Shown here piece after piece: positions 48,584-58,477 of a DNA stretch of 64,000 nt. Where the stretch lies: contig JBBODD010000001.1 of the NCBI GenBank assembly GCA_038002745.1, positions 4,050,547-4,114,546 on the forward strand, read 5' to 3'. Source of the stretch: Bacillus sp. FSL H8-0547 (GTDB lineage Bacteria; Bacillota; Bacilli; Bacillales; Bacillaceae). Position 1 is the stretch's first letter. Each line of letters begins with the position of its first letter. Position numbers and translations under genes: made by a program. The notes under the pieces were generated by a model. The model was not told the DNA's origin. It worked only from the letters and a program-made list of their open reading frames with translations, and did no database searches.

Positions 48584-49492
48584 TTAAGCGCGCGGATGAT
48601 GATTCATGTAGATCTTGCGCAGATGATCTTTCGACACATGCGTATAAACCTGTGTTGAGGACAGATGCGCATGACCCAAAAGCTCCTGGACACTCCGCAT
48701 ATCGGCTCCCTGATTTAACAGATGAGTGGCAAACGTATGCCTGAACATATGAGGAGTGATCTTCATCGTCAGAGAGGTTTTATGAATCAGCTCGTTCAAA
48801 ATATGCCTCACGCCAGTGGCCGTAAGCGGCCCGCCCCGCTGGTTGACAAACAGAAGCTCATGGTGCTCTGACTGTTTTCTTTTTTCCATCAGTGTTTTCC
48901 TGCCTGAACCTATGTACAATTCTACGGCATCCTGTGCAAAGCTTCCGAATGGAACATACCTCTGCTTCCCGCCTTTTCCATTTACGAGCACGGTGCCGAT
49001 ATGGAGATCAAGGTCAGACAATTTTATCATGCAGAGCTCGCTTACCCGTATGCCCGTTCCGTAGAGCATTTCGAGAAGCGCCTGATTTCTTTGGCCTGCA
49101 GGAGCTGAAAGATCTGAATGTTCAAAGAGAAGCTTAAGCTCTTCTTCAAACAGATATTGCGGCAGCCTGTGCTCTTTTTTAGGCAGAGAAACGCTTGAAA
49201 ACGGATTTTCATCAGTGAGCTTTTCGCGGTTCAGAAATCTGTAAAAGCTTCTGAGAGAAGAAATCTTCCGTGAAATCGTTTTTCTGGCAAAATTTTTTTG
49301 ATGAAGCTGAGTTAAGTACAATCGTGTATCGGAATATGTAATGAGACGGAGATCAGTTAGCGACTGCTCCTGCATAAAGACAAAAAAATCTTCTATATCG
49401 GAAACATAATTCACAATTGTATATTGTGAATAGTTTTTCTCAATCTGTAAATATTCTACGAACAACTTTAAAGAATTCTTAACATTTTCCAT
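48584..49492 (-). CDS. xerC: Tyrosine recombinase XerC (CodV)
   Basis: XerC (CodV) works with XerD (RipX) at the dif site to resolve chromosome dimers. The 302-residue product has the core-binding domain (LKLFVEYLQIEKNYSQYTIVNYVSDIEDFF) and a catalytic domain. The domain has Arg in LYGTGIRVSELCMIKLSDLD, Lys in NGKGGKQRYVPFG, HMFRHTFATHLLNQGAD, and the HAHLSSTQVYTHVS segment with the tyrosine nucleophile. ATG 49492 has TGAGGTG upstream, directly after a long hairpin. Confidence 0.95.
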   Translation of the reverse strand: MENVKNSLKLFVEYLQIEKNYSQYTIVNYVSDIEDFFVFMQEQSLTDLRLITYSDTRLYLTQLHQKNFARKTISRKISSLRSFYRFLNREKLTDENPFSSVSLPKKEHRLPQYLFEEELKLLFEHSDLSAPAGQRNQALLEMLYGTGIRVSELCMIKLSDLDLHIGTVLVNGKGGKQRYVPFGSFAQDAVELYIGSGRKTLMEKRKQSEHHELLFVNQRGGPLTATGVRHILNELIHKTSLTMKITPHMFRHTFATHLLNQGADMRSVQELLGHAHLSSTQVYTHVSKDHLRKIYMNHHPRA

Positions 49493-49505
49493 CCATAACA
49501 CCTCA

Positions 49506-49545
49506 CAAGGGCTACTAAATGGTATCACACATTCAGCAGCCCTTG
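49506..49545 (-). promoter_or_regulatory. Long hairpin just upstream of xerC
   Basis: CAAGGGCTGCTGAATG pairs with CATTTAGTAGCCCTTG (16 positions, two G-U) around an eight-base loop. It ends two bases before the xerC Shine-Dalgarno. There is no T-run. It may set the 5' end of processed xerC-hslVU-codY mRNA or act as a protein- or RNA-controlled element. Confidence 0.6.
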
Positions 49546-49558
49546 CAAATTATTTCTC

Positions 49559-50863
49559 TTATTTTTTCGAAATTTTTTGAATTGTTTCTAGCGCTCTGTT
49601 TGCATACTTTTCATAGCGCTCTTTCTTGTTGCGCATGCGTTCCGGAAGCTCTGCAAAAATGCCGAAGTTTGCATTCATAGGCTGGAAATTATCCGGATTT
49701 GCTGTTGTAATATAGCGCGCCATGCTACCCATTGCTGTTTCATGAGGAAGCACGAGGAGTTCTTCTCCAAGTACGTATTTAGCAGCGTTGATGCCTGCTA
49801 AAAGTCCTGATGCGGCGGATTCTACATATCCTTCTACACCTGTCATCTGCCCTGCAAAAAACAGATCCTCCCGCTCTTTATACTGATACGTCGGTTTCAG
49901 CATTTTTGGGGAGTTGATGAATGTGTTGCGGTGCATAACACCGTATCTGACAATCTCTGCATTTTCAAGTCCAGGGATCAACTTAAGCACTTCTTTTTGA
50001 GGGCCCCATTTTAAATGTGTCTGAAAACCAACAATATTGTAAAGTGTCCCTGCAGCATCATCCTGTCTCAGCTGAACTACAGCATATGGACGCTTGCCTG
50101 TTTTCGGATCTTCAAGGCCGACCGGCTTCATTGGTCCAAAAAGCATCGTTTTTTTGCCGCGCTTTGCCATGACCTCAATCGGCATGCAGCCTTCAAAGAA
50201 AATTTCTTTCTCAAATTCTTTCAGCGGAACTGTTTCCGCTTCAATCAATGCATCATAAAAACGGTCAAACTCTTCCTCTGTCATCGGACAGTTAAGGTAG
50301 GCTGCCTCTCCTTTGTCATATCGTGATTTCAGGTAGACTTTGTCCATATCGATGCTGTCTTTTTCAAGAATTGGAGCTGCTGCATCGTAGAAATAAAGGT
50401 ATTCTTCTCCTGTCAGCTGCTTCAGCTGCTCAGAAAGTGCTTTTGATGTCAGCGGCCCTGTTGCAATGATTGTAGGACCTTCAGGGATTTCCGTTACTTC
50501 ATCCGTAATGACTGTAACGTTCGGGTGTCCTTTAACCCTCTCTGTCACAAGACCGGCAAATTCATGTCTGTCTACAGCAAGAGCGCCCCCTGCCGGCACT
50601 GCGCAGTCGTCCGCAGATTTAATAATCACAGAATCAAACATTCTCATTTCTTCTTTCAGTACACCGACTGCATTTGTCAATCCGTTTGCCCGCAGTGAGT
50701 TGCTGCAGACAAGCTCGGCGAATTTATCTGTATGATGGGCAGGCGTCTGCTTCACAGGTCTCATTTCGTAAAGATTGACGGAAATTCCGCGGCTCGCAAG
50801 CTGCCAGGCCGCTTCACTTCCGGCAAGGCCTGCTCCAATGACATTTACTGTTTTTTCATTCAT
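49559..50863 (-). CDS. trmFO: Folate-dependent tRNA (uracil-54-C5)-methyltransferase TrmFO
   Basis: TrmFO makes ribothymidine-54 in tRNA using methylene-tetrahydrofolate and FADH2 (formerly Gid). The 434-residue product starts [23 protein letters not shown] (FAD-binding GxGxxG) and has [49 protein letters not shown] and [20 protein letters not shown]. An open frame to 50914 overlaps the topA end and is rejected; ATG 50863 has GGAGGG. It follows topA, as in Bacillus. Confidence 0.96.
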   Translation of the reverse strand: MNEKTVNVIGAGLAGSEAAWQLASRGISVNLYEMRPVKQTPAHHTDKFAELVCSNSLRANGLTNAVGVLKEEMRMFDSVIIKSADDCAVPAGGALAVDRHEFAGLVTERVKGHPNVTVITDEVTEIPEGPTIIATGPLTSKALSEQLKQLTGEEYLYFYDAAAPILEKDSIDMDKVYLKSRYDKGEAAYLNCPMTEEEFDRFYDALIEAETVPLKEFEKEIFFEGCMPIEVMAKRGKKTMLFGPMKPVGLEDPKTGKRPYAVVQLRQDDAAGTLYNIVGFQTHLKWGPQKEVLKLIPGLENAEIVRYGVMHRNTFINSPKMLKPTYQYKEREDLFFAGQMTGVEGYVESAASGLLAGINAAKYVLGEELLVLPHETAMGSMARYITTANPDNFQPMNANFGIFAELPERMRNKKERYEKYANRALETIQKISKK

Positions 50864-50893
50864 TTTCAACCCTCCAGCTTTAAGCAAATAAAG

Positions 50894-50917
50894 AAGGTGA
50901 GCAGGATCACTCACCTT
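50894..50917 (-). terminator. Hairpin overlapping the topA stop codon
   Basis: AAGGTGAG and CTCACCTT pair around TGATCCTG, immediately after (and touching) the topA TAA, followed by CTTTATTTG. It could be a partial terminator between topA and trmFO; the stem starts at the stop codon, so translating ribosomes would disturb it. Confidence 0.55.
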
Positions 50918-52992
50918 TACTTTTGCTGCTCTTCTTTATAATCACAATGCACACATTGTACCTGTATGCCTTTTTTGAGTTTTTTCTCAACTAGCATATT
51001 ATCACACTTTGGACACGATCTTGCAATCGGTTTATCCCATGAAAGGAAATCACATTCAGGAAACTGGTCGCAGCCGTAGAAAATGCGGCGTTTCTTCGAC
51101 TTTCTTTCCACAATGTTTCCTTTGTCGCATTTCGGACACGGGACACCAATCTCTTTAACAATCGGCTTTGTGTTCCGGCAATCCGGGAAATTTGAACACG
51201 CCATGAACTTTCCATACCGGCCCATTTTGAAGACCATTGGACTGCCGCATTCCTCACAGTCAATTCCTGCAGGCTCATCCTTAATTTCAATTTCTTCCAT
51301 TTCATTTTCTGCCACTTCAATCCGTTTGGCAAAGTCTTTATAAAAATCGTCGATAATGTTGACCCATTGCACCTGGCCGTCTTCTATTTCATCCAAGCTG
51401 TTTTCCATCTTGGCGGTAAACTCGACATTAATGATTTCAGGGAAGAACTCCATAATCAGTTCAAGCACAATTTCACCGAGCTCTGTCGGTATAAACCGTT
51501 TGTTATCCAGCGCTACATATCCGCGCTTTTGAATGGTATCAAGTGTCGGCGCATAGGTTGACGGGCGTCCGATTCCCAGTTCTTCAAGCGTTTTAACCAG
51601 CCGTGCTTCTGTGTACCTTGGAGGCGGCTGAGTGTAATGCTGAGCCGGTTCGATATCTTTTGAATAAACCGTATCTCCTGTCTGAAGATCAGGAAGCATG
51701 CGGTCTTTCTCCTCGACTCCGTCATCATTTCCTTCAACATACACCTTCATGAATCCGGGAAACTTCACTTTGCTTCCGTTTGCTCTGAACGTGACGTCAT
51801 TATTTGTAAGGTCCACGCTCATCGTATCAAGAACAGCCGGTGCCATCTGGCTTGAAACAAAGCGCTCCCAAATGAGTTTGTATAACCGGAGCTGATCGCG
51901 GCTTAAATATTCTTTAAGTGAAGCAGGATCTTTAAGCGTTGAAGTCGGACGAATCGCTTCATGTGCATCCTGTGTGTTTGCCTTTTTCTTAGCGGCTTTT
52001 TTGGCAGGATTGTTGTACTCAGGACCGTACTTCTGCTCAATATACGACATGGCTTCCTGCTGGGCTGTTTCAGATATGCGGGCTGAATCTGTACGCATAT
52101 ATGTAATCAGACCGACTGTCCCTTCTTTTCCAAGGTCCATTCCTTCATAAAGCTGCTGGGCGATCATCATCGTCTTCTTTGCTCTGAAATTCAGTTTGCG
52201 GGCTGCTTCCTGCTGAAGAGTGGAAGTTGTGAATGGTACCGCAGGATTGCGCTTTCTTTCCTTCTTGGTCACATTTGTGACGGAGAATTCGTTGCCGTTT
52301 AATTTTTTCTGAATTTCTTTCACATCATCTTCTGTATTCAGCTCTGTCTTTTTGCCGTTAATTCCATAAAAAGCTCCCTCGAACTCGTCTTTCCCTTTGA
52401 GGAAATGGCTGCCGATTGTCCAGTACTCTTCCGGAATAAATGCTTTGATTTCTTTTTCGCGGTCTATGATCAGGCGGACTGCAACAGATTGAACTCTTCC
52501 TGCGCTCAGTCCTTTTTTCACTTTCTTCCAAAGAATAGGGCTGATTTTATAGCCGACAAGGCGGTCAAGTATCCTTCTTGCCTGCTGTGCATCCACGAGA
52601 TCCATGTTAATTGGACGGGGATGCTTAAAAGATTCCTTGATGGCATCTTTTGTAATTTCATTAAAGACAACCCTGCAGTCTGAAAGAACATCTACATCCA
52701 GACTGTGTGCGAGGTGCCATGCAATGGCTTCCCCTTCACGGTCGGGGTCAGCTGCGAGATAGACTTTTTTTGCTTTTTTCGCTGCGGTTTTAAGTTCTTT
52801 TAAAACCGGGCCTTTACCCCTTATCGTAATGTACTTCGGTTCGAAATTCCCTTCAGTGTCAACGCCAATCTGACTTCTCGGCAGATCGCGGACATGCCCC
52901 ATTGAAGCCTTCACCTTATATTTTTTCCCTAGATATCGTTCGATTGTCTTCGCTTTTGCAGGCGATTCAACAATCACTAAAAAATCCGACAT
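50917..52992 (-). CDS. topA: DNA topoisomerase I
   Basis: TopA relaxes negative supercoils (type IA). The 691-residue protein has the Toprim domain ([34 protein letters not shown]), the core with active-site tyrosine in [14 protein letters not shown], and three C-terminal zinc-finger modules: [41 protein letters not shown] and [16 protein letters not shown]. Length equals B. subtilis TopA. ATG 52992 follows AGGAGGATG; its own promoter lies at 53161-53190. Confidence 0.97.
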   Translation of the reverse strand: MSDFLVIVESPAKAKTIERYLGKKYKVKASMGHVRDLPRSQIGVDTEGNFEPKYITIRGKGPVLKELKTAAKKAKKVYLAADPDREGEAIAWHLAHSLDVDVLSDCRVVFNEITKDAIKESFKHPRPINMDLVDAQQARRILDRLVGYKISPILWKKVKKGLSAGRVQSVAVRLIIDREKEIKAFIPEEYWTIGSHFLKGKDEFEGAFYGINGKKTELNTEDDVKEIQKKLNGNEFSVTNVTKKERKRNPAVPFTTSTLQQEAARKLNFRAKKTMMIAQQLYEGMDLGKEGTVGLITYMRTDSARISETAQQEAMSYIEQKYGPEYNNPAKKAAKKKANTQDAHEAIRPTSTLKDPASLKEYLSRDQLRLYKLIWERFVSSQMAPAVLDTMSVDLTNNDVTFRANGSKVKFPGFMKVYVEGNDDGVEEKDRMLPDLQTGDTVYSKDIEPAQHYTQPPPRYTEARLVKTLEELGIGRPSTYAPTLDTIQKRGYVALDNKRFIPTELGEIVLELIMEFFPEIINVEFTAKMENSLDEIEDGQVQWVNIIDDFYKDFAKRIEVAENEMEEIEIKDEPAGIDCEECGSPMVFKMGRYGKFMACSNFPDCRNTKPIVKEIGVPCPKCDKGNIVERKSKKRRIFYGCDQFPECDFLSWDKPIARSCPKCDNMLVEKKLKKGIQVQCVHCDYKEEQQK

Positions 52993-53160
52993 ACATCATC
53001 CTCCTAAAAGAGGTATTCTCTCTCTTTATTTTCATGTTTCATCATCAAGTTCTTTTCCACTAGTGTCATTTTATATGTTCAAGGGACGATTCTGCCCAAA
53101 AGAGCCTGCGCTTATACCGGCAATAATCAAAATCTTGCTTAAACAGGTTAAATCTCCACT

Positions 53161-53190
53161 ATTATTAAATATAGTGATGCGGTTTGTCAA
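53161..53190 (-). promoter_or_regulatory. SigA-type promoter of topA
   Basis: A consensus TTGACA, an 18-base spacer and AATAAT lie on the minus strand 21 bases beyond the dprA stop. The start would be near 53154, leaving a 160-base leader before topA in which no strong fold was recognised. Confidence 0.7.
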
Positions 53191-53210
53191 ACAGTATTTG
53201 GATTGCCGGC

Positions 53211-54104
53211 TTAATTTTCAGCGCATGCAACCTGATCGGAGAGGTCATTCAGGACATCCAGTCCGTCTTCTGCCAGGTACGCTCCCTGCTTAATCAGCTG
53301 ATTGGCGCCTGCAGATGCTGCATCAAAAATGGATCCCGGCACAGCAAACACCTGCCTGCCCTGGTCGAGTGCGGTGCTTGCTGTAATGAGTGATCCGCTT
53401 TTTGATTTCGCCTGAATCACAACGGTTCCAAGACTCAGCCCGCTGATAATGCGGTTGCGCATCGGAAAGTGCCATTTTTGCGGTCTGGTGTCCGGAGGAT
53501 GTTCTGAGAGAACTAATTGATGTTCAGTCATCTCGTTGAAAAGAGGCAGATTTTCTTTCGGATAAAAATGATGAAGTCCCCCTCCGATTACACCTATCGT
53601 TGGAGCCTGTCTTTCGATTGCTCTCTGGTGGGCCAGAGCATCTATCCCTTTTGCCAGGCCGCTAACAACAGTCCAGCCTGCAGATATAAGGGGATCTGTC
53701 ACTCGATTTAAAGAATGGGTGCCGTAATTTGTGGGGTTTCTTGTTCCGACAATGCTGATCATTTTTCCGGAAGAAAGCAGGGCTGTGTTGCCTTTGCAGA
53801 AGAGAACGGGAGGGGGATCGTGGATTTCCTTCAGAAGGTGCGGGTAGTTTTCATGGCAAAGTGATATGACTTTAATATCACTCGCTTTTAAGCGTGAGAT
53901 GGCCGCATCCCCATCAAAAGAATAGAAGTCAGTGAGAAAGTGGGGCATAAGGGCATCTGACAGCCTGAAAGCCCGCTGCAGCTCGCTGCTGTTTAGAGAG
54001 TAGACGGATATAGGAGGGTCAAGTTTCAGCCACTTCAGCAGCGCCATATGGGTGATGCCTCTGCAATGGGATAAATGGAGAAGTTCTTTCTCTTTTATGT
54101 GCAT
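53211..54104 (-). CDS. dprA: DNA-processing protein DprA (Smf)
   Basis: DprA loads RecA on incoming single-stranded DNA in transformation. The 297-residue protein begins MHIKEKELLHLSHCRG and has the Rossmann-fold core: ISIVGTRNPTNYG, GWTVVSGLAKGIDALAHQRA, TIGVIGGGLHHFYPKEN, PRRNRIISG-type FPMRNRIISGLSLGTVVIQAKSKSGSL and ALDQGRQVFAVPGSI. The frame is open upstream to 54347, but ATG 54104 has AAAGGG and matches family length. A TATAAT lies 30 bases upstream without a clear -35; no ComK box was convincing. Confidence 0.94.
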   Translation of the reverse strand: MHIKEKELLHLSHCRGITHMALLKWLKLDPPISVYSLNSSELQRAFRLSDALMPHFLTDFYSFDGDAAISRLKASDIKVISLCHENYPHLLKEIHDPPPVLFCKGNTALLSSGKMISIVGTRNPTNYGTHSLNRVTDPLISAGWTVVSGLAKGIDALAHQRAIERQAPTIGVIGGGLHHFYPKENLPLFNEMTEHQLVLSEHPPDTRPQKWHFPMRNRIISGLSLGTVVIQAKSKSGSLITASTALDQGRQVFAVPGSIFDAASAGANQLIKQGAYLAEDGLDVLNDLSDQVACAEN

Positions 54105-54202
54105 TTTAGTTCCCTTTCTACTATTATATATAGTTTTAATTATGAGTGTTTTTGTCATGATTTGACGAATGGAGGAATGGGAGGAGCAACGGGGGTACAT
54201 GG

Positions 54203-54233
54203 TAAAGAAGGGAACAGCGTGAACGCCGTTCCC
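54203..54233 (-). terminator. Terminator after sucCD
   Basis: GGGAACGGCG and CGCTGTTCCC pair around TTCA on the minus strand, followed by TTCTTTACC, ten bases after the sucD stop. It ends the succinyl-CoA synthetase operon before dprA. Confidence 0.8.
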
Positions 54234-54243
54234 GATAGATTTA

Positions 54244-55146
54244 TTAATGTGTTTTGCACTTTTCAAGCAGGTTGTTTTCTTTAAGTGCTTCAATAAGTGT
54301 TTCACCCATAACGGATGGAGTATCAGCAACTTTGATGCCGCACTCATTCATCGTTTTGATTTTCTCAGCGGCTGTACCTTTTCCGCCTGAAATGATTGCT
54401 CCGGCATGTCCCATGCGTTTGCCGGGAGGTGCAGTTTGTCCGCCGATAAAGCCCACTACAGGCTTTGTCATGTTTTCTTTGATCCAGAGGGCAGCTTCTT
54501 CTTCTGCTGTTCCGCCGATTTCTCCGATCATAATCACAGCATATGTGTCTTCATCTTCATTGAATGCCTTTAAAACATCGATGAAGTTTGTGCCATTTAC
54601 CGGGTCTCCGCCGATGCCTACTGCTGTAGACTGGCCGATTCCTGCCTGTGTAAGCTGATGTACTGCTTCATACGTTAATGTACCTGAACGGGATACAACA
54701 CCAACGTGGCCTTTCGTATGAATGTAGCCTGGCATAATACCGATTTTACACTCATCAGGCGTAATAACGCCAGGGCAGTTCGGGCCGACAAGACGGGTTT
54801 TCTTTCCTTCCATGTAACGTTTTACTTTTACCATGTCAAGAACCGGAATATGCTCAGTGATGCAGATAGCAAGATCAAGTTCAGCATCAACCGCCTCCAT
54901 GATGGCATCTGCAGCAAACGGTGCCGGCACGTAGATAACAGAAGCTGTTGCACCTGTTGCTTTTACAGCATCTTCCACTGTGTTAAAAACAGGAACTCCT
55001 TCAGCTTCCGTATTGCCTTTTCCAGGTGTAACCCCGCCTACAATATTCGTGCCGTATTCAAGCATTTGCTTTGTATGAAATAATGCCGTAGATCCTGTAA
55101 TCCCCTGTACAATTACCTTAGTATCTTTGTTAATAAATACGCTCAT
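54244..55146 (-). CDS. sucD: Succinyl-CoA synthetase alpha subunit
   Basis: SucD binds CoA and carries the phosphorylated histidine. The 300-residue product has [24 protein letters not shown] (CoA-binding Rossmann), [24 protein letters not shown] and [18 protein letters not shown], in which the histidine is the phosphoryl carrier. It lies 18 bases after sucC and has the usual length. Confidence 0.97.
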   Translation of the reverse strand: MSVFINKDTKVIVQGITGSTALFHTKQMLEYGTNIVGGVTPGKGNTEAEGVPVFNTVEDAVKATGATASVIYVPAPFAADAIMEAVDAELDLAICITEHIPVLDMVKVKRYMEGKKTRLVGPNCPGVITPDECKIGIMPGYIHTKGHVGVVSRSGTLTYEAVHQLTQAGIGQSTAVGIGGDPVNGTNFIDVLKAFNEDEDTYAVIMIGEIGGTAEEEAALWIKENMTKPVVGFIGGQTAPPGKRMGHAGAIISGGKGTAAEKIKTMNECGIKVADTPSVMGETLIEALKENNLLEKCKTH

Positions 55147-55164
55147 TTCAGTCCCCCGCCTTTC

Positions 55165-56325
55165 TTACCCTACTAAAGATACGATTTTTTGTGCGCCGTC
55201 TGCCATAGATTCAGCAGAAGTGATATTCAAACCGGATTCGTTCAAGATTTGCTTGCCGATCTCTACATTTGTTCCTTCCAAACGGACAACTAGTGGAATT
55301 TGCAGGCCGACCTGTTTCGTCGCTTCAACTACACCCTGTGCAATAATGTCGCATTTCATAATTCCGCCGAAAATGTTGACGAAAATTCCTTTTACATTTT
55401 GATCAGAAAGGATGATTTTAAATGCTTCCGTTACTTTTTCAGCTGTCGCGCCGCCCCCAACATCCAGGAAGTTCGCCGGTTCGCCGCCGTAATATTTAAT
55501 AATATCCATTGTTGCCATAGCAAGGCCGGCGCCGTTTACCATACAGCCGATATTCCCATCAAGGGAAATATAGCTCAGGTCATATTTGGATGCTTCGATT
55601 TCTTTTGCATCTTCTTCGTCAAGATCGCGGTATTCAAGGATATCTTTTCTGCGGTAAAGAGCATTTGAGTCAAAGTTCAATTTTGCATCAAGCGCCATTA
55701 CTTTGCCGTCCCCTGTTACAACAAGCGGATTGATTTCAGCAATAGAGCAGTCTTTTTCGACAAATGCGTTGTAAAGGCTCATCATAAATTTAACAGCCTG
55801 TCCGACTAATTCTTTTTGAATATTAATATTAAAAGCGATTCTGCGGGCCTGGTATGCCTGCAGTCCTACAGCAGGATCAATCACTTCTTTGAAAATTTTC
55901 TCAGGAGTTGCTTCTGCCACTTCCTCGATTTCTGTGCCGCCTTCTTCAGATGCCATCAGGACAACGCGAGATGTAGCGCGGTCAAGAACAAGGCCGATAT
56001 AATATTCTTTCTTAATATCGCAGCCCTCTTCGATAAGTAAGCGTTTTACTTCTTTGCCCTCAGGACCTGTCTGGTGTGTCACCAGTGTTTTACCGAGAAT
56101 TTCTTTCGCATAAGTTTCTACTTCGCCAATATTCTTTGCAACTTTTACCCCGCCTGCTTTTCCGCGGCCGCCTGCATGAATCTGTGCTTTAACTACTGTT
56201 ACGTCTGTACCCAGTTCTTTTGCTGCTTCCACAGCTTCTTCAACTGTAAAGGCCACTTTGCCGTTTGGTACTGCTACTCCATATTTTCTAAGGATTTCTT
56301 TTCCTTGATACTCATGGATATTCAT
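55165..56325 (-). CDS. sucC: Succinyl-CoA synthetase beta subunit
   Basis: SucC is the ATP-grasp subunit of succinyl-CoA synthetase, the substrate-level phosphorylation step of the TCA cycle. The 386-residue product starts [20 protein letters not shown] and has [40 protein letters not shown] and LNLVG-type [18 protein letters not shown] with [16 protein letters not shown] 56325 follows TTAGGAGGATGG; an in-frame ATG at 56373 lies in the promoter. A good SigA promoter precedes it. Confidence 0.97.
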   Translation of the reverse strand: MNIHEYQGKEILRKYGVAVPNGKVAFTVEEAVEAAKELGTDVTVVKAQIHAGGRGKAGGVKVAKNIGEVETYAKEILGKTLVTHQTGPEGKEVKRLLIEEGCDIKKEYYIGLVLDRATSRVVLMASEEGGTEIEEVAEATPEKIFKEVIDPAVGLQAYQARRIAFNINIQKELVGQAVKFMMSLYNAFVEKDCSIAEINPLVVTGDGKVMALDAKLNFDSNALYRRKDILEYRDLDEEDAKEIEASKYDLSYISLDGNIGCMVNGAGLAMATMDIIKYYGGEPANFLDVGGGATAEKVTEAFKIILSDQNVKGIFVNIFGGIMKCDIIAQGVVEATKQVGLQIPLVVRLEGTNVEIGKQILNESGLNITSAESMADGAQKIVSLVG

Positions 56326-56371
56326 TTCCCATCCTCCTAACTTATGTACGAAAAAAATAGACTGCGCTTTC

Positions 56372-56400
56372 ATTTTATAAAATAGTTGATTCCTTGTCTA
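56372..56400 (-). promoter_or_regulatory. SigA-type promoter of sucCD
   Basis: TAGACA, a 17-base spacer and TAAAAT on the minus strand, five of six matches at each hexamer. The start would be near 56365, 40 bases before the sucC ATG. Confidence 0.8.
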
Positions 56401-56491
56401 CTATTCTGCAGAAATTCGTCGAATCCTTCATTTTTTTCTGATTTTTTCTCTAAAATTATTTTTCTAGTAATATAAAATTTTGTGATCAATC

Positions 56492-56537
56492 GACAAAGTC
56501 CGTCCCCTCATTCCCTGCGGGCAGGCCGGACTTTGTC
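56492..56537 (-). terminator. Composite hairpin after rnhB
   Basis: A perfect 11-base inverted repeat (GACAAAGTCCG and CGGACTTTGTC) encloses a second CCTGC/GCAGG stem, four bases after the rnhB stop. The following sequence (GATTGATCACAAAATTTTA) is only moderately T-rich. It probably ends rnhB transcription. ylqG and ylqH, found here in B. subtilis, are absent. Confidence 0.65.
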
Positions 56538-56540
56538 CTT

Positions 56541-57326
56541 TCAGCTGACCGTTTCTTCTGCAGCCATCTCTTTCACAGGAGAAAAACTTCTTCTGTGGCA
56601 TTCTGTCACGCCGAACAAATTCAGAGCTTCAAGGTGCTGCTTTGTTCCATACCCCATATTCTGCTCAAATCCGTATTGCGGATACTCGGCAGCAAGCTGC
56701 ATCATCATTCTGTCCCTGGTTACTTTCGCAAGGACAGATGCCGCTGCAATGCTCACACTGCGTGCGTCTCCCTTTATAAGAGATTCCTGGGGAATGGGAA
56801 GGGAAAGCTCCATCGCATCAATGAGAAGGTACTCAGGGGACACTGAGAGCTCTTTCACGGCCTGCACCATTGCCGCCTTTGTTGCCTGATAGATATTCAG
56901 CCTGTCGATTTCAGCCGGTGATACAATTCCGACTCCGAAAGCAATCGCTTCCTTCACGATGAATTCGTAAAAGGATTCTCTTTTGGCAGCCGTCAGTTTT
57001 TTTGAATCTGTCAGGCCGGGAAGGTAAAAGGATTCCGGGAGGATCACGGCAGCTGCGACAACCGGGCCTGCCAGAGGTCCTCTGCCTACTTCATCGATTC
57101 CGCAAAGAAGGTGATAGCCCTCTCCCCTTGCTTTCTTCTCAAAAATCATCATATCTTCAAACTGCTGCTTTTTTTCAAGCTGCTGTTCATAGTCTCTCGT
57201 CCACTTGTCAGCAAGCTTTATCACGCTTTTCCGCTCATCGTTTTTGCATTGAAGCAAAAACGGATCATCAGGGCTGCTGATTGTTTCAAGCTTTAAACGG
57301 ATTTCTTCAGTCGTCAGCTTTTTCAT
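56541..57326 (-). CDS. rnhB: Ribonuclease HII
   Basis: RnhB removes ribonucleotides misincorporated in DNA. The 261-residue product has an N-terminal extension (about 1-70) typical of Bacillus RNase HII. The catalytic domain has LLCGIDEVGRGPLAGPVVAAAV (acidic pair Asp, Glu), LLIDAM (third acid) and AKVTRDRMM. A GYGTKQHLEAL motif and a complete C-terminus follow. The ATG at 57326 has only weak SD-like sequence upstream, unusual for this window. A 126-base GC-rich repeat separates it from rbgA. Confidence 0.95.
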   Translation of the reverse strand: MKKLTTEEIRLKLETISSPDDPFLLQCKNDERKSVIKLADKWTRDYEQQLEKKQQFEDMMIFEKKARGEGYHLLCGIDEVGRGPLAGPVVAAAVILPESFYLPGLTDSKKLTAAKRESFYEFIVKEAIAFGVGIVSPAEIDRLNIYQATKAAMVQAVKELSVSPEYLLIDAMELSLPIPQESLIKGDARSVSIAAASVLAKVTRDRMMMQLAAEYPQYGFEQNMGYGTKQHLEALNLFGVTECHRRSFSPVKEMAAEETVS

Positions 57327-57397
57327 ATTTTCACTGCCATTTCTCTATGTAATCTTAATTTGAATGATTGTTATTGCATAGTTTTGGACTCGTACCC

Positions 57398-57523
57398 GTT
57401 CCCTTGCGCTCCAGTCACTTGCTTTCCGCGGGGATCCCCGGGAGCCTCCTCGCTTCGCTTGCGGGGTCTCCCGTGCTCTCTTCATCCCGCAGGAGTCAAG
57501 TGCCTTCCGCTTCAGTCCACTGG
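57398..57523. repeat. GC-rich Bacillaceae-type intergenic repeat
   Basis: This block differs sharply in composition from its AT-rich flanks and has internal symmetry. On the minus strand it begins GCGGAAGGCACTTGACTCC and ends with the related GCGGAAAGCAAGTGACTGG. The centre holds a GGGAGA..CTCCC stem with AAGCGAAGCGAGGAGG between the arms. Sequences of this kind recur between genes in many Bacillaceae genomes (recollection, not checked). Apparent reading frames across it are not genes. Confidence 0.7.
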
Positions 57524-57582
57524 TGTCTTATCATCATGTATTCTGAAGCAGTATTAAACAGACAAACAAAAATAAAGACGCG

Positions 57583-58455
57583 CTATTGCAGCGTGTCTTC
57601 CTGGTGCATGTCTTCAGTTGTTTCAAAGCTCAGCCTGCCAAGCTTTTCATGACGTATTTCTCTGACGATGAGTTCTGCAGCTTTATCGTAATCCACAAAG
57701 CCCCCGGCCATCATGCAGCCGCGTTTCTTTGCAACGGCATCAAACAGCTCGATCCGGTCTTCGGGTACCTCGTCAAGGGAGAATCTTTCCTTCAGGCGGT
57801 TTGGATAATGCTTGCTTAAAAACTCGAGGGCAAACAAAGCTACTTCCTGCAAGTTTAGAATGGCATCTTTAATCGCACCTGTAGTTGCAAGCTTTAAACC
57901 CACCAGCTGATCTTCAAACTTTGGCCAGAGAATTCCCGGAGTATCAAGAAGTTCCAGTTCTTTTCCGACTTTCACCCATTGCTGTGCAGTTGTAACACCG
58001 GGTCTGTCTCCGGTTTTCGCCATATTCTTTTTTGCCAGACGGTTGATCAGGGTCGATTTTCCGACATTCGGAATGCCGATGATCAGTGCTCTTATGGCTC
58101 TTGGTCTGACGCCTTTTGCCGCGAGTTTATCAAACTTCTCTTTCAGCACTTCTTTTGACATCGTGACAATCTGCTTGATGCCTGTCCCTGTTTTGGCGTC
58201 AATCGGGAGGGCGTGAATGCCCTGCTCTTTAAAATAGGCAAGCCATTCCTGTGTTGCTTTCGGATCTGCCATATCTGCTTTATTCAACAGAACGATCCGC
58301 GGTTTGGCCGAGATGATTTCATCAATCATCGGATTTCTTGATGAAACCGGAATTCTAGCATCGACAAGTTCAAACACAATATCGATTAATTTTAATTTTT
58401 CGGTAACCTGTCTTCTTGCTTTGGCCATATGGCCGGGAAACCATTGTATGGTCAT
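57583..58455 (-). CDS. rbgA: Ribosome biogenesis GTPase RbgA (YlqF)
   Basis: RbgA is a circularly permuted GTPase needed for late 50S assembly. The 290-residue product starts [17 protein letters not shown]. The G motifs come in permuted order: [10 protein letters not shown] (G4), then DAKTG (G5), [17 protein letters not shown] (G1), GVTTAQQW (G2) and [10 protein letters not shown] (G3). A C-terminal ANTAR-like domain ends the protein. ATG 58455 has AGGTGG upstream, three codons inside a longer frame. It follows lepB by 22 bases. Confidence 0.95.
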   Translation of the reverse strand: MTIQWFPGHMAKARRQVTEKLKLIDIVFELVDARIPVSSRNPMIDEIISAKPRIVLLNKADMADPKATQEWLAYFKEQGIHALPIDAKTGTGIKQIVTMSKEVLKEKFDKLAAKGVRPRAIRALIIGIPNVGKSTLINRLAKKNMAKTGDRPGVTTAQQWVKVGKELELLDTPGILWPKFEDQLVGLKLATTGAIKDAILNLQEVALFALEFLSKHYPNRLKERFSLDEVPEDRIELFDAVAKKRGCMMAGGFVDYDKAAELIVREIRHEKLGRLSFETTEDMHQEDTLQ

Positions 58456-58477
58456 TCTTACCACCTGCTCTTATTCC

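Noticed and set aside
57360..57652. Plus-strand open frames across the GC-rich repeat near rnhB
   Set aside because: Composition is that of the repeat; two overlapping frames are open by chance, and no SD or conserved motif is present.
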